A DNA stretch of 64,000 nucleotides. It comes from Streptomyces sp. NBC_01471. GTDB taxonomy: Bacteria; Actinomycetota; Actinomycetes; Streptomycetales; Streptomycetaceae. Numbering within the stretch: position 1 is the stretch's first letter; each line of letters begins with the position of its first letter. The notes under the pieces are model-generated. The model was not told the DNA's origin and made no database searches. It was given only the letters and a program-made list of their open reading frames with translations. Shown one piece after another: positions 1 through 8,896 of the stretch. A program made the position numbers and the translations under genes. Location of the stretch: assembly GCF_041438865.1 (NCBI RefSeq), contig NZ_CP109450.1, positions 1,426,001-1,490,000 of the forward strand. Direction: 5' to 3'.

Positions 1-1
1 G

Positions 2-940
2 CTGGCCGTCGCGGACACCTTCGCGCGGTACGTGCTGAAACCCCGGCCCGACGACGTCTTCGCGGGGAGTCCCCCGCTCGGCTTCACCTTCGGCCTGGGC
101 GGTCTGGTGATCTTTCCGCTGCGGGCCGGTGCCTCGGCCCTGCTGCTGGAACGGTCCGGGCCGCGCCAGCTGCTGCCCGCGCTCGCCCGGCACCGGGTGT
201 CGGTGCTGTTCACGGCGCCGACCGCGTACCGCACGATGCTGGAGGGGCTCGGCTCGTACGACGTCTCGGCACTGCGGCGCTGTGTGTCGGCCGGGGAGAA
301 CCTGCCCGCGGCCACCTGGCACGCCTGGCACGAGCGGACCGGACTGCGCATCATCAACGGCATCGGTGCGACGGAGCTGATGCACATCTTCATCTCGGCG
401 GCGGACGGGGCGGCGCGCCCCGGGACGACCGGTGTTCCGGTGCCCGGCTGGCAGGCACGGGTGGTGGACGGCTCCGGCCGTCCGGTGCCGGACGGCGAGC
501 CGGGTCTGCTCGCGGTGCGCGGTCCCGTGGGCTGCCGCTATCTGGCCGACGAGCGCCAGTCCGAGTACGTGCGGGACGGCTGGAACCTCACCGGCGACAC
601 GTATCTGCGCGACGCGGACGGCTACTTCACCTATGTGGCACGCGCCGACGACATGATCATTTCCTCCGGGTACAACATCGCGGGCCCCGAGGTCGAGGAC
701 GCGCTGCTGCGCCATCCCGACGTCCTGGAGGCGGCGGTGGTGGGCCGTCCGGACGCGGAGCGGGGGCAGGTGGTGGTGGCGCATGTGGTGCTGCGCGAGG
801 GAGCGGCGCGGGAGGCGGAGCCACTGCGGGAGTTCGTGAAGGCCGAGCTGGCTCCGCACAAGTGCCCCCGGGAGGTGGTGTTCGCGGACGCGCTGCCGCG
901 GACGGGGACGGGGAAGCTCCAGCGGTTCCGGCTGGGGTGA
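2..940 (+). CDS. 2-aminobenzoate/benzoate-CoA ligase family protein, C-terminal part (5' end outside window)
   Basis: An AMP-forming acyl-CoA synthetase that would activate an aromatic acid (benzoate or anthranilate type) to its CoA thioester. The frame is already open at base 2, so only about the last 312 residues are present. Visible adenylate-forming motifs are LTGDTY near the core-domain end, the hinge region with DDMIISSGYNIAGPEVE, and the C-terminal PRTGTGKLQRF with the catalytic lysine. The family is normally about 500-540 residues, so roughly 200 residues are missing. It converges on the monooxygenase/reductase and enoyl-CoA hydratase genes that would act on an aryl-CoA product, which supports an aromatic substrate. 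The exact acid cannot be read from this fragment. Confidence 0.85.
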   Translation: MAVADTFARYVLKPRPDDVFAGSPPLGFTFGLGGLVIFPLRAGASALLLERSGPRQLLPALARHRVSVLFTAPTAYRTMLEGLGSYDVSALRRCVSAGENLPAATWHAWHERTGLRIINGIGATELMHIFISAADGAARPGTTGVPVPGWQARVVDGSGRPVPDGEPGLLAVRGPVGCRYLADERQSEYVRDGWNLTGDTYLRDADGYFTYVARADDMIISSGYNIAGPEVEDALLRHPDVLEAAVVGRPDAERGQVVVAHVVLREGAAREAEPLREFVKAELAPHKCPREVVFADALPRTGTGKLQRFRLG

Positions 941-1060
941 GCGGATTCCCGTGCGAGCGGATTCCCATGGGCCGGACGGCGGCGGACCGGCGCCGGCGGG
1001 ACGGCCCGGGGCGGTCGTCGTGCAACCCCGCCCCGGTGGTGTCGTGCGCCCGTCAGCGGG

Positions 1061-3385
1061 CTACGCCAGTGGGTTACGGGCGGCCCCCAGGCTGAGCCTC
1101 GGCCTCGGCGCGTCCGTCCGCCCTGTTCTGGGGGCACGGCTGCCCGCCCGGTACGGGAGGGGCCAGGGCGCGGCAGGGCCCTCGTAGCCCTGTTCCGCCG
1201 CCGCGTGCAGGGTCCAGTGCGGGTCGTACAGATGCGGGCGGGCCAGCGCGCAGAGGTCCGTGCGGCCCGCCAGCAGCAGCGAGTTGACGTCGTCCCAGGA
1301 GGAGATGGCGCCCACCGCGATCACCGGGACGCCCAGTTCGTTGCGGATGCGGTCGGCGTACGGGGTCTGGTAGGAGCGGCCGTACGCGGGTTTCTCGCCG
1401 GGGACGACCTGGCCCGTCGAGACGTCGATCGCGTCGGCCCCGTGGGCGGCGAAGGCGCGGGCGATCCCGACCGCGTCGTCCGGGGTCGTGCCGCCCGGGG
1501 CCCAGTCGGCCGCCGAGATACGGACCGACATCGGGCGGTCGTCGGGCCAGACCGCCCGGACCGCGTCGAAGACCTCCAGGGGGAAGCGCAGGCGGCCGCT
1601 GAGGGAGCCGCCGTAGCCGTCGGTGCGCAGGTTGGTGAGCGGGGAGAGGAAACCGGAGAGCAGATAGCCGTGCGCACAGTGCAGTTCGAGCAGGTCGAAG
1701 CCCGCCCGCGCGGCGCGGCGCGCCGCCTCGGTGAACTCCTCGCGGACAGCGGCGAGTCCGGCTCCGTCCAGTTCCGTCGGGGTCCCGCTGACGCCCGGCC
1801 GGTACGGAAGCGGGGACGCGGCCGACAGTGGCCAGTTGTCGTCCGCGAGTGGCTCGTCCATGCCGTCCCACATGAGGCGGGTGGACCCCTTGCGGCCGGA
1901 GTGCCCCAGCTGGATCCCGATGGCGGTGCCGGGTGACTGCTCGTGCACGAAGGAGGTGACGCGGCTCCAGGCCGCCGCCTGCTCGCCGGTGTACAGGCCG
2001 GTGCAGCCGGGGGTGATGCGCCCCCCGGGACTCACGCACACCATCTCGGTCATCACCAGGCCCGCGCCGCCGAGGGCGCGGGCGCCCAGGTGGACGAGGT
2101 GGAAGTCACCGGGGACACCGTCGTGCGCCGAGTACATGTCCATGGGCGAGACCACGACGCGGTTGCGCAGTTCGAGACCGCGCAGCCGCAGCGGGGTGAA
2201 CATCGGCGGTGTGCCGTCCCGGCAGCCGAACTCGCGTTCCACCGTGTCCGTGAAGGCGCTGTCACGCAGCCGCAGATTGCCGTGCGTGACCCGGCGGCTG
2301 CGGGTCAGCAGGTTGAAGGCGAACTGCCGTGCCGGCTGGCCGAGATACAGGGGCAGCTGCTCGAACCACTCCAGGCTGGCCGCGGCCGCCCGCTGGGTGG
2401 AGGCGACGACCGGGCGGCGCTCGCTCTCGTACGCGGCGAGGGCCGTCGGCAGGTCGGGCTGCTCCTCGATGGCCGCCGCCAGTGCGAGGGCGTCCTCGAC
2501 GGCGAGTTTGGTGCCGGAGCCGATGGAGAAGTGCGCGGTGTGGGCGGCGTCGCCGATCAGCACCGTGTTCCCGTGCGACCAGCGGTCGTTGACCACGGTG
2601 CGGAACGCGGTCCAGGTGGAGTTGTTGCCGGTGAGCGGCCTCCCGCCGAGCGCGCCGGCGAAGATGCGGGCACACCGCGCGGCGGACTCCCGCTCGTCGC
2701 AGCGGTCGAGGCCCGCAGCGTGCCAGACCTCCTCGCGCATCTCGACGATGACCGTGGAGGCCTCCGGCCCGTACGGGTACCCGTGCAGCTGCATCACTCC
2801 GTGCTCGGTCTCGGCGATCTCGAAGCGGAAGGCGTCGAAGGCGAAGGGCGCGGAGAGCCAGATGTAGCGGCAGCGGTGGGTGGTGATACGGGGCGCGAAG
2901 ACCTCGGCGAAGGCCTGCCGGGTGGCGCTGTGCACTCCGTCGGCGGCGACCACCAGGTCGTGGGTCGCGGCCAGTTCGGCGGGGGACGGCGCCTCGGTGC
3001 GGAAGCGGATCCGTACGCCCAGCGCGCGGCAGCGCTCGTGCAGGATCTCCAGGAGCCGGCGCCGGCCGAGCGCCGCGAAGCCGTGCCCGCCCGAGGTCAG
3101 GGTCGTGCCGCGGTGCACGATGTCGATGTCGTCCCACCGTACGAACTCGTCCTGCAGCGCGCGGTGGACGGCCGGGTCGGCCTGCTCGATGCCGCCGAGG
3201 GTCTCGTCGGAGAGGACGACGCCGAAACCGAAGGTGTCGTCGGGGGCGTTGCGCTCCCAGAGGGTGACGGACCTGGCGGGATCGAGCCGCTTCAGGAGGG
3301 CGGCCGCGTAGAGGCCGCCGGGTCCCCCGCCGACGACCGCGACCCGCAGGGCGGGTCGGGCGCGCTCCCCCGTACCGGCGGTCAC
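1061..3385 (-). CDS. Bifunctional FAD monooxygenase / Old-Yellow-Enzyme fusion (salicylyl-CoA 5-hydroxylase or 2-aminobenzoyl-CoA monooxygenase/reductase type)
   Basis: A 774-residue fusion. Residues ~12-370 are an aromatic-ring flavoprotein hydroxylase with the FAD fingerprint VAVVGGGPGG, the DLVVAADGVHSA segment and the FAD-ribityl motif LIGDAAHTAH. Residues ~385-750 are an Old Yellow Enzyme-type FMN barrel (LRNRVVVSPMDMYS, LLELHCAHGYLLSGFLSP). The architecture matches 2-aminobenzoyl-CoA monooxygenase/reductase of the aerobic anthranilate pathway and proteins annotated as salicylyl-CoA 5-hydroxylase. It hydroxylates and then reduces the ring of an aryl-CoA. The GTG start at 3385 was chosen because it lies 2 bp past the stop of the upstream enoyl-CoA hydratase and directly precedes the dinucleotide-binding fold; the longer open frame reads arginine-rich nonsense. 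Translationally coupled to that hydratase. Confidence 0.88.
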   Translation of the reverse strand: MTAGTGERARPALRVAVVGGGPGGLYAAALLKRLDPARSVTLWERNAPDDTFGFGVVLSDETLGGIEQADPAVHRALQDEFVRWDDIDIVHRGTTLTSGGHGFAALGRRRLLEILHERCRALGVRIRFRTEAPSPAELAATHDLVVAADGVHSATRQAFAEVFAPRITTHRCRYIWLSAPFAFDAFRFEIAETEHGVMQLHGYPYGPEASTVIVEMREEVWHAAGLDRCDERESAARCARIFAGALGGRPLTGNNSTWTAFRTVVNDRWSHGNTVLIGDAAHTAHFSIGSGTKLAVEDALALAAAIEEQPDLPTALAAYESERRPVVASTQRAAAASLEWFEQLPLYLGQPARQFAFNLLTRSRRVTHGNLRLRDSAFTDTVEREFGCRDGTPPMFTPLRLRGLELRNRVVVSPMDMYSAHDGVPGDFHLVHLGARALGGAGLVMTEMVCVSPGGRITPGCTGLYTGEQAAAWSRVTSFVHEQSPGTAIGIQLGHSGRKGSTRLMWDGMDEPLADDNWPLSAASPLPYRPGVSGTPTELDGAGLAAVREEFTEAARRAARAGFDLLELHCAHGYLLSGFLSPLTNLRTDGYGGSLSGRLRFPLEVFDAVRAVWPDDRPMSVRISAADWAPGGTTPDDAVGIARAFAAHGADAIDVSTGQVVPGEKPAYGRSYQTPYADRIRNELGVPVIAVGAISSWDDVNSLLLAGRTDLCALARPHLYDPHWTLHAAAEQGYEGPAAPWPLPYRAGSRAPRTGRTDAPRPRLSLGAARNPLA

Positions 3386-3387
3386 GG

Positions 3388-4215
3388 TTACCTGCCCTGC
3401 CACTTGGGGGGCCGTTTCTCGGTGAAGGCGGCGTGGAACTCGGCGTAGTCCTCGCCGTTCATGAGCAGCGCCTGCGTGGCGGCGTCCAGCTCGACGGCGG
3501 CGGCGAGCGGCATGTCGAGTTCGGCGGAGAGCAGCGCCTTGGTCTGCGCGTACGCGAGCGCCGGGCCGTCGGCGAGCCGGCGGGCCAGCACGGCGGCCCG
3601 CTCGTCGGCCCGGCCCTCGTCGGCCAGCTCGCTGATCAGGCCGATCCGCTCGGCCTCGGGTGCCGGGACGGGCTCCCCCAGCATCAGCAGCCGGGTCGCG
3701 TGCCCGAGGCCGACGACGCGCGGCAGCAGATAGGCGGCGCCCATGTCGCCGCCGGACAGCCCGACCCGGGTGAAGAGGAAGGCGAAGCGGGCGGTGGGGT
3801 CGGCGACCCGGAAGTCGGCGGCCAGCGCGAGGACGGCGCCCGCGCCCGCCGCGACCCCGTGCACGGCGGCGATCACCGGGAAGGGGCACTCGCGCAGCGC
3901 CCGGACGACCTGGCCGGTCATCCGGTTGAAGTCGAGGAGCTGGGCGGTGTCCAGGGCGAGGGTGGCGCCGATGATCTCCTCGACGTCGCCGCCCGAGCAG
4001 AATCCGCGGCCCTCGCCGGCGAGGACCAGGGCCCGTACCGACCGCTCGCGGGACAGCTCGGCGAGCAGGTCGCGCAGATCCGCGTAGGCGCCGAAGGTGA
4101 GGGCGTTGAGCTTCTCCGGGCGGGCGAACGTGACGGTGGCGACCCCGTCCTGCCTGGTCACACGGAGGTGCTCCCAGTGCTCCACCGGGTCTGCTGAGCC
4201 GGAAAAGGGGCTCAT
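3388..4215 (-). CDS. Enoyl-CoA hydratase/isomerase family protein
   Basis: A 275-residue crotonase-fold enzyme that probably hydrates or opens the ring of the CoA intermediate made by the next gene. Crotonase hallmarks are FARPEKLNALTFG near the N terminus, the oxyanion-hole region GEGRGFCSGGD and VHGVAAGAGAVLALAADFR. The ATG at 4215 is preceded by a clear AAGGAGG ribosome-binding site; an in-frame start further upstream lacks one. It is the first gene of a two-gene operon with the monooxygenase/reductase (2-bp gap). Its promoter must lie in the 266-bp divergent gap shared with the ATPase gene. The substrate is inferred from context only. Confidence 0.88.
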   Translation of the reverse strand: MSPFSGSADPVEHWEHLRVTRQDGVATVTFARPEKLNALTFGAYADLRDLLAELSRERSVRALVLAGEGRGFCSGGDVEEIIGATLALDTAQLLDFNRMTGQVVRALRECPFPVIAAVHGVAAGAGAVLALAADFRVADPTARFAFLFTRVGLSGGDMGAAYLLPRVVGLGHATRLLMLGEPVPAPEAERIGLISELADEGRADERAAVLARRLADGPALAYAQTKALLSAELDMPLAAAVELDAATQALLMNGEDYAEFHAAFTEKRPPKWQGR

Positions 4216-4306
4216 GGTGTGCGGCCTCCTTCGGTCGGGGGACTCGTCCGAAGGAGGCCGGAGACCCGGTGAAAGAGCGGCGTGCCCCCTCAAATTATCA
4301 CTCCTC

Positions 4307-4322
4307 CGTGACTACCGTCACG
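4307..4322. promoter_or_regulatory. Inverted repeat in divergent promoter region
   Basis: CGTGA-N6-TCACG lies in a relatively AT-rich stretch between the enoyl-CoA hydratase (minus) and the ATPase gene (plus). A candidate operator for the aromatic operon. No regulator gene is adjacent, so the binding protein is unknown. Confidence 0.25.
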
Positions 4323-4481
4323 AGTACGCGATAAAGAAGATGACAGGACTCTGCCCGGAAGTCCCGCCAGAATGTGGCACAGGTCCCATTTCCTCCGGGC
4401 CGCTGCCTCTACTCGCGACGCCTCCGGCTCCGTATCGTTGAAATCAGGACAACCCCCTCCACACCGAACGGACCACCAGCC

Positions 4482-4913
4482 GTGCCGGACACCTCGCGCC
4501 CCGCCTCGTGGCGCATCGCACTGCCGCACACCGCGGCCGCGGTGCCGATAGCGCGTGCGCTGATCCGTACGGTGCTCGCCGACCTGGAGGGCGAGGAGGC
4601 CGCGGACTCCGACACGGCCGAGCTCCTCACGTCCGAGCTGGTCGCCAACGCCGTGGAACACACGCTCGGCAGCGACCCCATCGAGCTGGTCGTGGAGGTC
4701 CTGCACACCGGCTGCCAGGTCGAGGTGCACGACCGGGACCCGGTCCCGCCCGGTGATCTGACCCGGACGCCGCCGACCGGCCCGCCCGACCCGTGGCAGG
4801 AGCACGGCCGCGGCCTGCTGCTCATCCGGACGCTCAGTTCGTCCTACGGCCACCGCCCGACGGAGCACGGCAAGGCCGTCTGGTTCACGCTTCCGGCGGG
4901 GCCTGCGTACTGA
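4482..4913 (+). CDS. Anti-sigma/regulatory ATP-binding protein (RsbW/SpoIIAB-type HATPase_c_2)
   Basis: A 143-residue GHKL-fold protein of the large actinobacterial family of RsbW-like kinases that bind anti-anti-sigma factors or sigma factors. The N-box is visible as ELLTSELVANAVEH, the G1 box as VEVHDRDP, and the G2 region as EHGRGLLLIRTL. The GTG at 4482 gives the standard family start just before a short linker. An in-frame ATG 108 bp upstream would add a basic N terminus not seen in the family. No ribosome-binding site is strong for either start. The last 29 bp overlap the 3' end of the convergent permease gene. No sigma factor or STAS partner is adjacent, so the partner is unknown. Confidence 0.85.
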   Translation: MPDTSRPASWRIALPHTAAAVPIARALIRTVLADLEGEEAADSDTAELLTSELVANAVEHTLGSDPIELVVEVLHTGCQVEVHDRDPVPPGDLTRTPPTGPPDPWQEHGRGLLLIRTLSSSYGHRPTEHGKAVWFTLPAGPAY

Positions 4914-6360
4914 GCTCCCGCGCTCCGAGCCGGGAGCGGCGCCGCCCGTAGGCGGCGTAGACGACCGCACCGGCCAGCAGGAAGGCCGCGAACTGGAGCC
5001 AGGTCCGCCAGCCGGTCCCGTACATCAGGTACACACAGAACCCGACCCCCAGGACGGGGCTCACCGGGAACAGCGGCACCCGGAAGGTGCGCGGGAGCGC
5101 CGGGTGGCTGCGGCGCAGCGCGACCACCGCGACGTTCACGGCGACCATCGTGGCCAGCGCCCCGATGGTCGTCAGGTTCACCACGACGTCGAGCGAGGAG
5201 AAAGCGGCGGGCACGGCGACGACGGTCGCCACGATCCAGGTGTTGGAGACCGGCGTCGAGGTCTTCGGCGAGACCTTCTCGAAGACCGCGGGGACCAGCC
5301 CGTCGCGGGACATCGACATCAGGATGCGGGTCTGCCCGTACATCACGGCGAGCACCACCGAAGCGATGGCGACGACCGCGCCGAAGGCGATGACGCCGCC
5401 GCCGACCGTGGAGCCGGTGACCTGATTGACGATCAGGGAGAGCGCGGCGGGCCGGTCGGCGACGGCGGGCGCCCCGCACGCGCCGATGGCCGCGACAGCG
5501 ACCGCGCAGTACAGCACGGTCACGATGCCGATGCAGATCATGATCGCGAACGGGATGTTCCGCCGCGGGTTCCTGACCTCCTCGCCGGCCGTGGTGATCG
5601 CGTCGAACCCGATGTACGAGAAGAAGGCGATCGAGGCGCCGGAGGTGACGCCGCCGACACCGCCGGACGCGAACGGCACCAGGTGGCCGTCCCGGAACGC
5701 GGTGAAGGCGACGGCGCAGAAGACCAGCAGGATGCCGATCTTCAGTACGGCCATCGCGGCGGTGGCGCGCGCACTCTCCCGGACACCGCGCACCAGCAGC
5801 ACAGCGGCAAGTCCGATCACCACGACGGCCGGCAGGTTGATCACCCCGCCCGCACCGGGGCCGCTGGAGAGCGCGGCGGGCAGCTCCCACCCGACGACGC
5901 TGTTCAGCAGCTCGTTGAGGTACTGGCTCCACCCGACGGCGACCGCGCTCACCGAGATGCCGTATTCGAGGAACAGGCACCAGCCGACGAGGAACGCCGT
6001 GCGCTCGCCGAGCGTGGCGTACGCGAAGGAGTACGAGCTGCCCGACACCGGGATCGCGCCGCCCAGCTCGGCGAAGGAGAACGCCGTGAAGACGCAGGTG
6101 ACCGCGGCGAGCACGAACGACACGATGACCGCGGGCCCCGCCTTCGCCACGGTGTCGGAGAGGCCGACGAAGATACCGGTCCCGACGATGGCTCCGACGC
6201 CGAAGCACACCAGCTGGAAGAGCCCCATGGTGCGGCGGAGACCGTGCCCCTCCAGGTCCGCGCCGGATTCGGCGATCAGGAGTTCGGGCGACTTGACGCG
6301 CAGGCCCGGCGGGCGGGGCGTTCGAGGCGGACGCGGTCCTGCGGTGCGGGGGGAGCGCAT
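4885..6360 (-). CDS. APC-superfamily amino acid permease
   Basis: A 491-residue protein with about 12 hydrophobic segments. It carries the APC signature GVGAIVGTGIFVGLSD in TM1 and the TM6-region GFDAITTAGEEV typical of cationic amino acid permeases. It lies downstream of arginine deiminase and ornithine carbamoyltransferase on the same strand. That context suggests import of arginine or exchange with ornithine, replacing the usual ArcD antiporter, but sequence alone does not fix the substrate. The ATG at 6360 is taken because the longer in-frame extension is arginine/proline-rich and crosses the hairpin at 6422-6453. A GGAAAGAGA stretch upstream may serve as the ribosome-binding site. Confidence 0.85.
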   Translation of the reverse strand: MRSPRTAGPRPPRTPRPPGLRVKSPELLIAESGADLEGHGLRRTMGLFQLVCFGVGAIVGTGIFVGLSDTVAKAGPAVIVSFVLAAVTCVFTAFSFAELGGAIPVSGSSYSFAYATLGERTAFLVGWCLFLEYGISVSAVAVGWSQYLNELLNSVVGWELPAALSSGPGAGGVINLPAVVVIGLAAVLLVRGVRESARATAAMAVLKIGILLVFCAVAFTAFRDGHLVPFASGGVGGVTSGASIAFFSYIGFDAITTAGEEVRNPRRNIPFAIMICIGIVTVLYCAVAVAAIGACGAPAVADRPAALSLIVNQVTGSTVGGGVIAFGAVVAIASVVLAVMYGQTRILMSMSRDGLVPAVFEKVSPKTSTPVSNTWIVATVVAVPAAFSSLDVVVNLTTIGALATMVAVNVAVVALRRSHPALPRTFRVPLFPVSPVLGVGFCVYLMYGTGWRTWLQFAAFLLAGAVVYAAYGRRRSRLGARELSTQAPPEA

Positions 6361-6421
6361 GGGGGCGGGGTCTCTTTCCGGACGTGCGCGGAGCGGCGCG
6401 CACAGCGGTACACACAGCGAA

Positions 6422-6453
6422 GTGGGGTTCGAGCGTGCGAGCCCGAACCCCAC
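6422..6453 (-). terminator. Stem-loop between ornithine carbamoyltransferase and permease
   Basis: Perfect 10-bp arms (GTGGGGTTCG / CGAACCCCAC) around a 12-nt loop. It lies 55 bp after the ornithine carbamoyltransferase stop and 62 bp before the permease start. It could terminate the arc transcript or attenuate the permease message. Confidence 0.6.
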
Positions 6454-6507
6454 CAATGGCCGCCATAGTAGCCGCCTTATCGCATATTCACCCAATTGGG
6501 CGTATGA

Positions 6508-7515
6508 CTATCCCCTGCCCGCCAGGGTGGCGACCAGGACCGCCTTGATCGTGTGCATCCGGTTCTCGGCCTCGTCGAAGACGACGGAGTGCTCCGACTC
6601 GAAGACCTCGTCGGTGACCTCCAGCTCGGTCAGCCCGAACTGCTCGTGGATCTCTCGTCCGACCCGGGTGCCCAGGTCGTGGAAGGCGGGCAGGCAGTGC
6701 AGGAACTTCACCCCCGGGTTGCCGGTGGCCCGGAGCACGTCCATCGTCACGGCGTACGGGGAGAGCGCGGCGATGCGCTCGGCCCAGACCGCCTTCGGCT
6801 CCCCCATCGACACCCAGACGTCGGTCACGACGAAGTCGCAGCCCCGCACGGCCTCGGTGATGTCCTCGGTGAGGGTGACGGTCCCGCCGCTCGACGCGGC
6901 GAGCTTCCGCGCCCGCGCGACGACGTCCTCGGCGGGCCAGTAGGCGCGGGGCGCGGCGATCCGGACGTCCAGACCGAGCAGCGCGCCGGTGATCAGATAG
7001 GAGTTGCCCATGTTGAAGCGGGCGTCGCCGAGGTAGGCGAAGGTGATCTGCTCCAGCGGCTTGTCGGTGTGCTCGGTCATGGTGAGCACATCGGCCAGCA
7101 TCTGGGTGGGGTGCCAGTCGTCGGTGAGTCCGTTGTAGACGGGGACGCCGGCGTAGGCGGCGAGCTCCTCCACCTGCGGCTGGCTGTCGCCGCGGTACTC
7201 GATGGCGTCGAACATCCGGCCGAGCACCCGTGCGGTGTCCTTGAAGGACTCCTTGTGCCCGATCTGTGAGCCCGAGGGGTCGAGGTAGGTCGTCGAAGCA
7301 CCCTGGTCGGCCGCGGCGACCTCGAAGGCGCAGCGGGTCCTGGTCGAGGTCTTCTCGAAGATCAGGGCGACGTTCCGGCCGCGCAGCCGCTGCACTTCGG
7401 TGCCCGACTTCTTGGCCGCCTTGAGCTCGGCGGCCAGCTCGACCAGAGCGCGGAACTCCTCCGCGGTGAAGTCGAGCTCCTTGAGGAAGTGGCGGCCTGC
7501 GAGGTCTATCGCCAT
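6508..7515 (-). CDS. argF: Ornithine carbamoyltransferase
   Basis: A 335-residue enzyme interconverting ornithine plus carbamoyl phosphate and citrulline plus phosphate in the cytosol. The carbamoyl-phosphate site STRTR (residues 57-61), the HPTQ loop in DDWHPTQML and the ornithine/catalytic HCLPAFHD are all intact. Seventy bases downstream of arginine deiminase on the same strand, it is likely the catabolic enzyme (ArcB role). It may also supply the only activity in the cell; the sequence does not discriminate. No carbamate kinase gene is adjacent, so the fate of carbamoyl phosphate is open. The ATG at 7515 follows a purine-rich stretch. Confidence 0.95.
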   Translation of the reverse strand: MAIDLAGRHFLKELDFTAEEFRALVELAAELKAAKKSGTEVQRLRGRNVALIFEKTSTRTRCAFEVAAADQGASTTYLDPSGSQIGHKESFKDTARVLGRMFDAIEYRGDSQPQVEELAAYAGVPVYNGLTDDWHPTQMLADVLTMTEHTDKPLEQITFAYLGDARFNMGNSYLITGALLGLDVRIAAPRAYWPAEDVVARARKLAASSGGTVTLTEDITEAVRGCDFVVTDVWVSMGEPKAVWAERIAALSPYAVTMDVLRATGNPGVKFLHCLPAFHDLGTRVGREIHEQFGLTELEVTDEVFESEHSVVFDEAENRMHTIKAVLVATLAGRG

Positions 7516-7562
7516 GGTGGCTGCTCCTGGGGGCGCGAAGGGAAGGGATGGGGGTCAGTGGA

Positions 7563-7583
7563 ATTCTATGCGATTGAACGCAT
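7563..7583 (-). promoter_or_regulatory. Possible promoter/operator upstream of ornithine carbamoyltransferase
   Basis: On the minus strand a -10-like TAGAAT (7568-7563) abuts an inverted repeat ATGCG-N6-CGCAT (7568-7583). The element could give argF its own regulated promoter inside the arc operon. The similarity to an ArgR box is weak. Confidence 0.3.
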
Positions 7584-7585
7584 CA

Positions 7586-8812
7586 CTATACGGCATCCCG
7601 CTGGACCGGACAGCTCATGCACCGCGGCCCTCCCCTGCCCCGCCCCAGTTCGCTGCCGGGGATCTCGATGACTTCGATGCCCTCCTTGCGCAGATGCGTG
7701 TTGGTGGTGAAATTGCGCTCGTACGCCACGACCACACCCGGCTCGACGGCGAGGACGTTGCAGCCGTCGTCCCACTGCTCGCGCTCCGCCGAGTGGACGT
7801 CCTGGGTGGCGGTCAGCACCCGGATCCCGCTCAGCCCCAGCGCCTCGGCGATGGCGTCGTGCATCCGCTCCGGCGGGTGGTCGGTGACCTTCAGCTCCTG
7901 TTCGCCGCGGCCCGGTTCGATGGTGTACGAGCGGAGCATCCCAAGACCCGCGTACTGGGTGAAGGTGTCGCCGTCGACCATGGTCATCACGGTGTCCAGA
8001 TGCATGAACGCCCGGCGCTTGGGCATGTCGAGCGCCACGATGGTGCGCGCGGAACCGGCCGCGAAGAGCCCGCGGGCCAGCATCTCCACCGCCTGCGGCG
8101 TGGTCCGCTCGCTCATGCCGATCAGGACCGCGCCGTTGCCGATGACCAGGACGTCGCCGCCCTCGATGGTGGACGGGTAGTCGACCTGCCCCTGCGACCA
8201 GTGGTGGAAGGGGCCCGAGCCGGTGAAGAGCGGGTGGTGGCGGTAGATCGCCTCGAAGTGGACGGTCTCGCGCTGCCTGGCCGGCCAGCGCATCGCGTTG
8301 ATGGAGACACCGTCGTAGATCCAGGCCGATGTGTCGCGGGTGAACAGATGGTTCGGCAGCGGGTCGAGCAGGAAGTCGTCCAGATCCATCACATGGAAGC
8401 GGACCGAGACCGGCTCCCGGTACCGCTCCAGGAACTCCCGTTTCGTCATGCCGCCGACCAGCGCCTCCGCCAGGTCACCGACGGACAGTTCGTCGAAGAC
8501 CGTCCGCAGATGGTGGGTGGCGAGCGGGCCGTACTCCTTCTCGTCGAAGACCCGGTCCAGGACGAGCGTGCGGGCCTCGGGCACCTCCAGCGACTCCCGC
8601 AGCAGGTCGTCGAAGAGATGCACCTCGACACCCCGCTCGCGCAGCACATGGGCGAAGCCGTCGTGCTCCTGACGGGCGCGGCGCACCCACAGCACGTCGT
8701 CGAAGAGCAGTGCGTCCTTGTTGCTGGGGGTGAGCCGCTTCAGTTCCAGACCCGGCCGGTGCAGGATGACGCGGCGCAGCGGCCCCGTCTCGGAGTCGAC
8801 ATGAAATCCCAT
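7586..8812 (-). CDS. arcA: Arginine deiminase
   Basis: A 408-residue hydrolase converting arginine to citrulline and ammonia. The C-terminal catalytic cysteine lies in RCMSCPVQ (Cys401), the normal position, and the N terminus [17 protein letters not shown] is typical of the family. The ATG at 8812 is preceded by a GGGGGGA-rich stretch; an alternative in-frame start 33 bp upstream adds only linker. It leads an arcA-argF-permease unit. The deiminase pathway normally also needs carbamate kinase, which is absent here. Confidence 0.95.
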   Translation of the reverse strand: MGFHVDSETGPLRRVILHRPGLELKRLTPSNKDALLFDDVLWVRRARQEHDGFAHVLRERGVEVHLFDDLLRESLEVPEARTLVLDRVFDEKEYGPLATHHLRTVFDELSVGDLAEALVGGMTKREFLERYREPVSVRFHVMDLDDFLLDPLPNHLFTRDTSAWIYDGVSINAMRWPARQRETVHFEAIYRHHPLFTGSGPFHHWSQGQVDYPSTIEGGDVLVIGNGAVLIGMSERTTPQAVEMLARGLFAAGSARTIVALDMPKRRAFMHLDTVMTMVDGDTFTQYAGLGMLRSYTIEPGRGEQELKVTDHPPERMHDAIAEALGLSGIRVLTATQDVHSAEREQWDDGCNVLAVEPGVVVAYERNFTTNTHLRKEGIEVIEIPGSELGRGRGGPRCMSCPVQRDAV

Positions 8813-8896
8813 CCCCCCATCCTGTCCCCGGTCCGCCCCGCTCACCCCTGAAGGGAATGGGCGGGGCGTGTCCGGAACACCGCTGGGGGCCGCAGT

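Noticed and set aside
939..966. Direct repeat GAGCGGATTCCC at the end of the ligase gene
   Set aside because: Only two 12-bp copies 16 bp apart; could be chance or a small duplication with no associated feature.
7563..7583. A definite ArgR box upstream of ornithine carbamoyltransferase
   Set aside because: The inverted repeat has only 5-bp arms and does not match a known box well, so it is listed only as a low-confidence element.
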